From contig JBHENW010000025.1 of the NCBI GenBank assembly GCA_046261875.1, forward strand, positions 1 through 29,629: a stretch of DNA of 29,629 nt, written 5' to 3'. The position numbers and the translations under genes are program-made. Below, piece by piece: positions 24,300 through 29,629 of the stretch. The notes beneath the pieces were generated by a model. That model was not told the DNA's origin. It saw nothing but the letters and a program-made list of their open reading frames with translations, and ran no database searches. The stretch comes from JBHENW01 sp046261875 (GTDB lineage Bacteria > Acidobacteriota > Thermoanaerobaculia > UBA5066 > Gp7-AA6). Numbering within the stretch: position 1 is the stretch's first letter; each line of letters opens with the position of its first letter.

Positions 24300-25076
24300 A
24301 TGGCTCCGGCCGTGAGCATTGACCTCAACGCGGACGTGGGTGAGGGGATGCACGATGAGGAGCTCCTTCCGTTCCTCACCTCGGTCAACATCGCGTGCGG
24401 CGTCCACGCCGGCGATCCGACGACGATGGACGAAACGGTGACGCTCGCCATGGCCCAGGGGCTGCAGATCGGAGCGCACCCCGGCTATCCCGACCGGGAG
24501 AACTTCGGGCGGGTGGCGATGGAGATGCCGGCGGACTCGATCGAGCGGCTGGTCCTCTACCAGATCGCCGCGCTCGACGGCTTCGTTCGCTCCCGGGCCG
24601 GCGCGCTGACTCACGTCAAGCCCCACGGCGCGCTCTACCACTCGGGGGCGGAGTTCCCCGACGTCGCGCGCGCGATCGCGGAAGGGACGCGGCGGTTCCG
24701 CGCCGATCTCATCCTCGTGGGCGCTCCGGGCTCCCTTCTCGTGGAAGCGGGGCGCGAAGCGGGGCTCCCGGTCGCCGAGGAAGCGTTCGCAGATCGCCGG
24801 TACCTGCCCGACGGCACCCTGATGCCGCGCGGGCGCCCCGAGGCGCTGATCACGGATCCGGAAGGCGCCGCCGAGCAGGCGGTCCGGATCGTGCGGGATG
24901 GAACGGTCGTCGCCTCCGACGGCTCGGTCGTCGCCATTCGGGCGGACACGCTCTGCGTGCACGGCGACACGCCGGGGGCGCCGCGGATCGCCCAACGGAT
25001 CCGGCAGAAGCTCCGGGAGGCGGGGATCACCGTCGCGCCGATAGCTGCAGGCCCGGCCTTCGCCGCGGCGGGGTGA
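24300..25076 (+). CDS. pxpA: 5-oxoprolinase subunit PxpA (LamB/YcsF family)
   Basis: A 258-residue cytoplasmic protein of the LamB/YcsF family. SIDLNADVGEGMHDE at 6-20 holds the Asp/Glu cluster, followed by NIACGVHAGDP, GAHPGYPDRENFGR and THVKPHGALYH. These are the family's conserved metal/substrate-site motifs. VAEEAFADRRYLPDGTLMPR and LCVHGDTPGAP complete the set. With PxpBC it forms the ATP-dependent prokaryotic 5-oxoprolinase, which removes the pyroglutamate formed spontaneously from glutamine and glutamate. The length matches the family and no key residue is obviously missing. Confidence 0.95.
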   Translation: MAPAVSIDLNADVGEGMHDEELLPFLTSVNIACGVHAGDPTTMDETVTLAMAQGLQIGAHPGYPDRENFGRVAMEMPADSIERLVLYQIAALDGFVRSRAGALTHVKPHGALYHSGAEFPDVARAIAEGTRRFRADLILVGAPGSLLVEAGREAGLPVAEEAFADRRYLPDGTLMPRGRPEALITDPEGAAEQAVRIVRDGTVVASDGSVVAIRADTLCVHGDTPGAPRIAQRIRQKLREAGITVAPIAAGPAFAAAG

Positions 25077-25083
25077 CGACGCG

Positions 25084-25629
25084 ATGTCCGACGAAATCGT
25101 TACTCCGGAAGACCTCCCGCCCGGCTGGTCAGAGCGGCTCGAATCGATACGCAAGGCCGCCGGGGCCCTGATCGTGACCCGCGCCGCGATCTTCCGCGAA
25201 GAAGTCTCCGAGAAGACGTCCCACCTGACGCACGGGCTCGCCGCCATCTCGATCGCGCTGGCGTTTGGCTCCGTCGCGTTGCTCGTGTTCACCGGCTTCC
25301 TCGCCGCCGTCTTCGCGCGGCTCTTCGGCGGCGCGGTCTGGGGGCTGCTCGCCGTCTTCGTTCTCTACGGCCTGATCACGGGCGGGGCGGCGCTGCTCGG
25401 AATGAAATCCCTGCGCCGGGTGCGTCCCGGAGACTTCCCGGTCACGCGGGGAGAGCTGCGGAAGGACTGGGCGGCCCTCGAGCTCGCGCGCTCCGCTCCG
25501 GAGGAGCCGGAGGAGAGAGACGAGGACGAGCTGCCGCGCGATGACCGTTTCGGTCCGGACGCCGTCCGTCCGGGCCGCGACGGTCGGGACGAGGATTTCG
25601 AGGCGCGGTATCGGGCGGAAGCGGAATGA
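25084..25629 (+). CDS. phage-holin-III/YqjE-like membrane protein
   Basis: A 181-residue protein. The N-terminal amphipathic helix (WSERLESIRKAAGALIVTRAAIFREEVSEK) precedes two membrane helices (about 55-80 and 84-106), followed by a long acidic/basic hydrophilic tail (EEPEERDEDELPRDDR). The layout resembles the YqjE or putative holin superfamily III proteins commonly found in chromosomes, which are not necessarily lytic. It is coupled by an ATGA overlap to the next gene, also of YqjK type. The pair probably forms a membrane-associated complex of unknown role. ATG 25084 is chosen. Confidence 0.65.
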   Translation: MSDEIVTPEDLPPGWSERLESIRKAAGALIVTRAAIFREEVSEKTSHLTHGLAAISIALAFGSVALLVFTGFLAAVFARLFGGAVWGLLAVFVLYGLITGGAALLGMKSLRRVRPGDFPVTRGELRKDWAALELARSAPEEPEERDEDELPRDDRFGPDAVRPGRDGRDEDFEARYRAEAE

Positions 25630-25910
25630 GCGAGCAACGGGAGCGGGTCGAAGCGCTGCGCCGGCGCGGTGAGTACGAGCGCGAAACCCTGGCGGCGACC
25701 GTGCTCGCGATCCGACGGGAGATCGACGAGCGGCGCTCACGCTGGAAGAGGTTGAGCCTCCTCGCCGGCGGCGCGGCGGCGGCCGGCACCGTGGCCTTCA
25801 AGCTCTTCGGCCGGAACTCCGTCTCCGCGAAGCTCGGGCGTCTCGCTTCGGCGGCGTCGGTGCTCTTTTCGCTCGGCCGCGCGTTCGGGAGAGCCCGGCG
25901 CTTCTTCTGA
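25626..25910 (+). CDS. small YqjK-like protein
   Basis: A 94-residue protein whose first 45 residues are a charged, probably coiled-coil helix (SEQRERVEALRRRGEYERETLAATVLAIRREIDERR, with ERE repeats). One weak hydrophobic segment (SLLAGGAAAAGTVAFKLFG) and a basic tail follow. It overlaps the upstream gene by ATGA. This helix-plus-hydrophobic-tail pattern next to a YqjE-like gene is familiar from yqjDEK-type neighbourhoods, but the sequence match is only by layout. Confidence 0.6.
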   Translation: MSEQRERVEALRRRGEYERETLAATVLAIRREIDERRSRWKRLSLLAGGAAAAGTVAFKLFGRNSVSAKLGRLASAASVLFSLGRAFGRARRFF

Positions 25911-25961
25911 GCCGTCCCGGATTCCTGTCCTGTCCTATTAACGAACATTCTGACTCATGCC

Positions 25962-25990
25962 GGGGACAGCCTCGGCGCGGAGGCTGCCCC
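25962..25990. repeat. imperfect hairpin (GGGGACAGCCTC type)
   Basis: GGGGACAGCCTC (25962-25973) pairs with GAGGCTGCCCC (25980-25990), apart from one unpaired A-side base, around a 6-nt GGCGCG loop. The preceding sequence contains a short direct repeat, CCTGTCCTGTCC (25924-25935). The element sits 51 nt after the YqjK-like stop and lacks a following T-run. It may be a REP-like intergenic palindrome or a terminator without U-tract. Confidence 0.45.
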
Positions 25991-26019
25991 TAAACCCTTC
26001 CTTTTCAACGACACCGGTG

Positions 26020-26035
26020 TGGCACCCTCGTTGCG
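26020..26035 (+). promoter_or_regulatory. candidate sigma-54 (RpoN) promoter
   Basis: TGGCAC-CCTCG-TTGC (26020-26034) matches the -24/-12 consensus (TGGCACRNNNNTTGCW) at all strongly conserved positions with the right GG-to-GC spacing. A start about 12 nt downstream would give a short leader ending at the GGAGGT site near 26066-26071 before ATG 26078. An ACACCGGTGT palindrome overlaps the upstream edge (26011-26020). Confidence 0.5.
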
Positions 26036-26077
26036 CCTCTGCCGCATGGGCGGCGGTGCCGCTGCGGAGGTAACGCG

Positions 26078-26614
26078 ATGAAAAAGAGTCTGCGCATCGG
26101 ACTGGGGCTCGTGGGATTGGTCGCCGTTCTCGCCATGGCCGGGGCGCCTGCGGCGAAGGCGGATGGATTCGCAGGAACGTTCCGGGGGCCGCACGGCGAG
26201 TTCTCGATTCACATCGGGAGCCCGTCGTACCCGATCGGTTCCTATGCTCCGTACGGGCGTCGGGTCTATCACCGGGCCCATTACGGATACGGTTTCGACT
26301 CGCCCGTTTTCTTCTGCCGCCCTCACCGGATTCGCCACGCGCACTGGGTCCCGGTGCGGCGCCACCACACCCGTTGGCTGGTCGTCGAGCGCCCGATCAT
26401 CGTCGTGGACAACGACCGCTACTACGGCCGGGGATACCGCGACGACTACCGGTACTCCGACCGGAATGACCGGTACGACCGGTACGACCGGTACGAGTAC
26501 GACCGGTACGACCGACACGACGGCGGCCGGTGCTATCACCGGTACGACGACGACGACCGCGATCGGCGCGACAAAGGGAAGCGCCGCAAGAACAGGCGCG
26601 GCTGGCGCGACTGA
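26078..26614 (+). CDS. secreted RYD-repeat (Tyr/Arg/Asp-rich) protein
   Basis: A 178-residue protein with a Lys-rich signal peptide (MKKSLRIGLGLVGLVAVLAMAGAPAAKA, cleavage after KA). The mature N-terminal part (about 30-110) has aromatic- and His-rich strands (GRRVYHRAHYGYGFDSPVFFCRPHRIRHAHW, then VERPIIVVDND). Residues 120-165 are low complexity built on RYDD/DRYDR repeats, and the C-terminus is highly basic (KGKRRKNRRGWRD). Such exported Tyr/Arg/His-rich proteins are common in soil bacteria and may bind envelope polymers or metals. I recognise no defined family. It is a single-gene unit between a sigma-54-like promoter and an intrinsic terminator. Confidence 0.75.
   Translation: MKKSLRIGLGLVGLVAVLAMAGAPAAKADGFAGTFRGPHGEFSIHIGSPSYPIGSYAPYGRRVYHRAHYGYGFDSPVFFCRPHRIRHAHWVPVRRHHTRWLVVERPIIVVDNDRYYGRGYRDDYRYSDRNDRYDRYDRYEYDRYDRHDGGRCYHRYDDDDRDRRDKGKRRKNRRGWRD
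26468..26509 (+). repeat. tandem 9-bp repeat encoding Asp-Arg-Tyr
   Basis: GACCGGTAC occurs at 26468, 26477 and 26486 in tandem, and again at 26501 after a GAGTAC interruption. It encodes the DRYDRYDRYEYDRY core of the secreted protein. Perfect DNA identity between units suggests recent slippage and possible length variation between strains. Confidence 0.8.
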
Positions 26615-26664
26615 CTCCGCATCACTTCGATCGAAACGCCGGGTCCTCCTCCTTCCCGGCCGGA

Positions 26665-26691
26665 CCGCCCCGACCTCGGGGCGGTTTTTTT
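26665..26691 (+). terminator. intrinsic terminator after the RYD-repeat gene
   Basis: CCGCCCCG (26665-26672) and CGGGGCGG (26677-26684) form a perfect 8-bp stem with an ACCT loop, followed directly by seven T (26685-26691). It lies 50 nt after the stop of the secreted protein and 2 nt before the 3' end of the minus-strand SGNH gene, so it separates the convergent units. It is the only classic rho-independent terminator I see in the window. Confidence 0.9.
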
Positions 26692-26692
26692 G

Positions 26693-27526
26693 TCAGCGCG
26701 CGGGGGTGGCGGTCCTCTGCGCGGGCGGCTGGCGGAACGAGCGCGGGAGCGCCTGCGCGATGCGCTCGGCGATCATTCCGTATCCGCGGCCGTTGGGGTG
26801 GAACTGATCCACGGCAAGGTTCTCCGAGCCCCCCTGGAAGAGATCGAAGGTCGGCACGAGGAAGACCCCGGGAAACGAAACGGCCGTCTCCTGCATCAGT
26901 CCGTTCCAGCGGGCGATCACCGCGGAGGGCAGCTGGGACCGGCGGTCCGCGGAGAACGGGTTGTAGAGGCCCACGAGAAAGAAAGGGGCGGACGGATTGG
27001 CCTCCCGCAGTCGTTTCAAGACGATCCGGAGGTTCTCCGCGAAACGGGCCCGCGTGCGCCCGATCTCTTCCACGACCTGCACCGGAGCACCGGCACCGCG
27101 GGGCACGGAGCGCGAAAGGTCGTTGCCTCCCATGGACAGCACGATGAGATCGGCGGACCGCGCGAGCGCCGCGACGTTGGCGCTCTCGGAGAGCCGGCGT
27201 ACGTCATCGGAGGTCGCCCCGTCCACGCCGAGATTCGCGATCTGCACCGGGCCGCCGGGGCGCAGGAGCGGCACGAGGCGCTGGGCGAACCCGCGTCCCT
27301 CCTCGTCCCCCGTGCCGCGCGCGAGCGAGTCGCCGAGCACGAGCAGGAGCCGCTCCCCATTGGTCTTGGGAATGGTCCCCTCCGCGTCCGGCGGCGGGGG
27401 AGGGGCCCCGAGAGGCTCGCCGAGGGACCCGCGCAGCGCGAGAGTGAATGCGCCTGCGAGAAGCAGGAAGGCGAGCCCCCCGACGAACGCGGGGAGGTGC
27501 CAGAGCCAGAGCCGCGAACGAGCCAT
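26693..27526 (-). CDS. membrane-anchored SGNH/GDSL hydrolase
   Basis: A 277-residue protein. An N-terminal membrane helix (about 11-30) and a Pro-rich spacer (GAPPPPPDAEG) lead to the SGNH domain. Block I is LLVLGDSLARGTG (Ser nucleophile at about 67). Block II is NLGVDGATSDD (Gly). Block III is LSMGGNDLSRS (Asn). Block V is VDQFHPNGRGYGMIAERIA (Asp-x-x-His). All catalytic residues are present. It is probably an extracytoplasmic esterase or lipase acting on a lipid or acylated polymer. ATG 27524-27526 is used. It is divergent from the ABC transporter with a 24-nt gap, so their promoters must overlap. Confidence 0.85.
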   Translation of the reverse strand: MARSRLWLWHLPAFVGGLAFLLLAGAFTLALRGSLGEPLGAPPPPPDAEGTIPKTNGERLLLVLGDSLARGTGDEEGRGFAQRLVPLLRPGGPVQIANLGVDGATSDDVRRLSESANVAALARSADLIVLSMGGNDLSRSVPRGAGAPVQVVEEIGRTRARFAENLRIVLKRLREANPSAPFFLVGLYNPFSADRRSQLPSAVIARWNGLMQETAVSFPGVFLVPTFDLFQGGSENLAVDQFHPNGRGYGMIAERIAQALPRSFRQPPAQRTATPAR

Positions 27527-27550
27527 CGACGAAATGCTAACTTGAGGCCG

Positions 27551-28470
<920 letters not shown>

Positions 28471-28474
<4 letters not shown>

Positions 28475-29451
28475 AGTTCTTTCCGCTGGTGGAAAACGAG
28501 GTCTTGAAGCTCCTCCGACGCCGCCGGTTCCGCGTCGCGTGGCTCATCCTCGCCGTGTTCCTCGGGATGATCGTCTATGCCGCCGCGCAGGGACGCGAAC
28601 GGTACCGCGGCGGCAAGCCGTGGAGGGTGGAGACGCAGGAGCGCATCGCGCGTCTCCAGACGTGGCTGCGTTCCGGCCGGATGATGAACTCTTCCGAACG
28701 CTGGGCGCGATTCGAGATCTCGCGACTCCAGTATCACCTCGACCGCAACGTGGACCCGGAGGCCATCTCCGGCCCCCTCTTCGTGCGCGGATTCGCCAAC
28801 AGCGCGAGCTATCTGCTCCTCCCGCTGCTGGCCATCGTTTTCGCCGCGGACATCGTCTCCTCGGAGTTTTCCCAGGGCACGATCAAGCTGCTGCTGACGC
28901 GCCCCGTGGGACGATTGCGGGTGCTCGCGTCGAAGCTCGCCGCGCTGATGCTGTCCATCACCCTGACCGTGCTCTTCGGCGCGGCGACGGCTTACGCCAT
29001 CGCAGGCCTTGCGTTCGGCTACGTCGGGTGGGGGGCGCCGCTGCTGACGGGCTTCCGGGTCGTCGGTTCGACGTTCGACCCGACCGCGATCCGCGAGATC
29101 GCTCTGTGGAAGGACACGATCCTCGTCTTCGGCCTCGCCTGGTTCGCCGCGCTCGTCGTGGGAGCGATCGCGTTCCTCTGCTCGGTTCTCCTGCGGTCCA
29201 CGGCGGCCGCCATGGGCACGATGGTGGCCGGGCTCGTGGCCGGCACGATCCTCCCGCGCGTCGCTTCCTCCTGGGAGGCGCAGAAGTACCTCTTCGTCAC
29301 GAACCTGCCGCTGCCCGACTACTACTCCGGCTCGCCGCCGCCGATCTCCGGAATGACCGTGCCGTTCTCCGTCGCCGTCCTCGGAATATGGGCCGCGGCG
29401 GCCCTTCTGGTGGCGTTCGGGGTGTTCGCGCGGAGAGACGTCCTGGCCTGA
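28471..29451 (+). CDS. ABC-2 type permease
   Basis: A 326-residue membrane protein starting at GTG 28471. The first helix (WLILAVFLGMIVYAAA) follows a basic N-terminus (KLLRRRRFR). A large loop contains QERIARLQTWLRSG, and then five further helices include LLPLLAIVFAADIVSSEFSQGTIKLLLTRPV. The ...SSEFSQGTIKLLLTRPV... segment is the standard coupling-helix region of ABC-2 permeases (compare YxxE..GT...LLS.PV). It ends with a typical LLVAFGVFARRDV helix. It partners the preceding ATPase. Similar pairs export peptides, lipids or antibiotics. Confidence 0.9.
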
Positions 29452-29454
29452 GCG

Positions 29455-29629
29455 TCAGGTGGGCTGAAGGCAGTCCTTCAGGGCGTCGAACAGCAGATTC
29501 ACGTTGACGGGCTTGTAGAGCACGGCGTGCACGCCGGCGTGCTCGATCCGCCGGCGGTCTTCGTCGGCGGTGACGCCGGTGAGAGCGATGACCGGAAAGG
29601 AAACCTCTCCGCCGCGCTTGCGCGCCAGC
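29455..29629 (-). CDS. response regulator receiver domain, C-terminal half (truncated)
   Basis: Reading the minus strand from the right edge to stop TCA 29455-29457 gives 57 residues: VSFPVIALTGVTADEDRRRIEHAGVHAVLYKPVNVNLLFDALKDCL. This is the end of a REC domain, with the conserved Thr/Ser (ALTG) and Lys (YKPVN). The protein ends directly after the receiver, so it is either a stand-alone CheY-like regulator or the tail of a hybrid kinase. The rest lies outside the window. Its stop is 3 nt from that of the permease on the opposite strand. Confidence 0.8.
   Translation of the reverse strand, partial: LARKRGGEVSFPVIALTGVTADEDRRRIEHAGVHAVLYKPVNVNLLFDALKDCLQPT

Noticed and set aside
25084..25910. 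Prophage lysis cassette (holin-like protein)
   Set aside because: No endolysin, structural or integrase genes nearby; the pair fits chromosomal YqjE/YqjK-like proteins better.
26460..26520. CRISPR-like repeat array
   Set aside because: The 9-bp repeats are tandem, in frame and encode Asp-Arg-Tyr; there are no spacers or cas genes.
26690..27550. In-frame upstream extension of the ABC ATPase on the plus strand
   Set aside because: It lies opposite the SGNH hydrolase, has no family motif, and ATG 27551 gives the normal ATPase N-terminus.

Overview
The window is a GC-rich, densely packed bacterial chromosome segment with about 33 supportable protein genes. I see no rRNA, tRNA, CRISPR array, intact insertion sequence or phage module. 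Several features suggest, without proving, an Acidobacteriota-type soil or sediment bacterium, perhaps Thermoanaerobaculia-like. These are futalosine-pathway menaquinone genes, a lipoprotein cytochrome of the reaction-centre cytochrome-subunit type, a CBM9/DUF5916 outer-membrane-type protein, and a PKD protein with a C-terminal module typical of that group. Most genes sit in short runs joined by ATGA/GTGA stop-start overlaps.

Layout. 1-2369: a gene tail, a possible small membrane protein, a MerB-like (alkylmercury lyase fold) gene interrupted by one in-frame TGA, then mqnB and mqnD. 2506-4706: a DoxX/DUF417-like membrane protein, a frameshifted VOC protein, a DUF2834 protein and a Nudix-GNAT fusion. 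4800-6404: a soluble hybrid histidine kinase, followed by the remnant of an amidohydrolase on the minus strand. 6916-9430: a secreted SnoaL-like protein, a CPxC membrane protein, a GAF protein, a P-loop kinase and a di-heme lipoprotein cytochrome. These converge on a secreted msrA (9427-10038, minus). 10155-12186: a tightly coupled run of small membrane protein, VOC protein, alpha/beta hydrolase and frameshifted GNAT. 12044-13306 (minus): a PKD protein. 13373-16683: error-prone polymerase dnaE2 with one frameshift, ending in a REP-like palindrome. 16742-19666: divergent beta-barrel and DUF5916 genes around a nested-palindrome operator candidate. 19674-21106: a small hydrophilic protein (minus), a SRPBCC protein and an MgtC-like protein. 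21282-25076: a 5-oxoproline module of APC permease, fused PxpB-PxpC, and PxpA. 25084-25910: a holin-III/YqjE-like pair. 26078-26614: a secreted RYD-rich protein behind a sigma-54-type promoter. 26693-29451: an SGNH hydrolase (minus) and a BcrA-type ABC exporter pair. The window ends in the tail of a response regulator (minus).

The observation I rate highest is the MerB-like gene at 275-949. Its only stop before the end is a TGA exactly where the family's second catalytic cysteine should be. Reading frame and homology continue to the natural C-terminus. Starting 10 nt after the TGA there is a compact hairpin whose 6-nt loop begins 18 nt after it and has G as its second base, as expected of a bacterial SECIS. 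This is a candidate selenocysteine-containing organometal lyase, though a TGC-to-TGA mutation or sequencing error would look the same without more data.

Four otherwise intact genes (VOC at 2991, GNAT at 11481, dnaE2, DUF5916) each need a single-base correction. This either points to assembly or sequencing indels, which would weaken other single-base claims, or to real decay.
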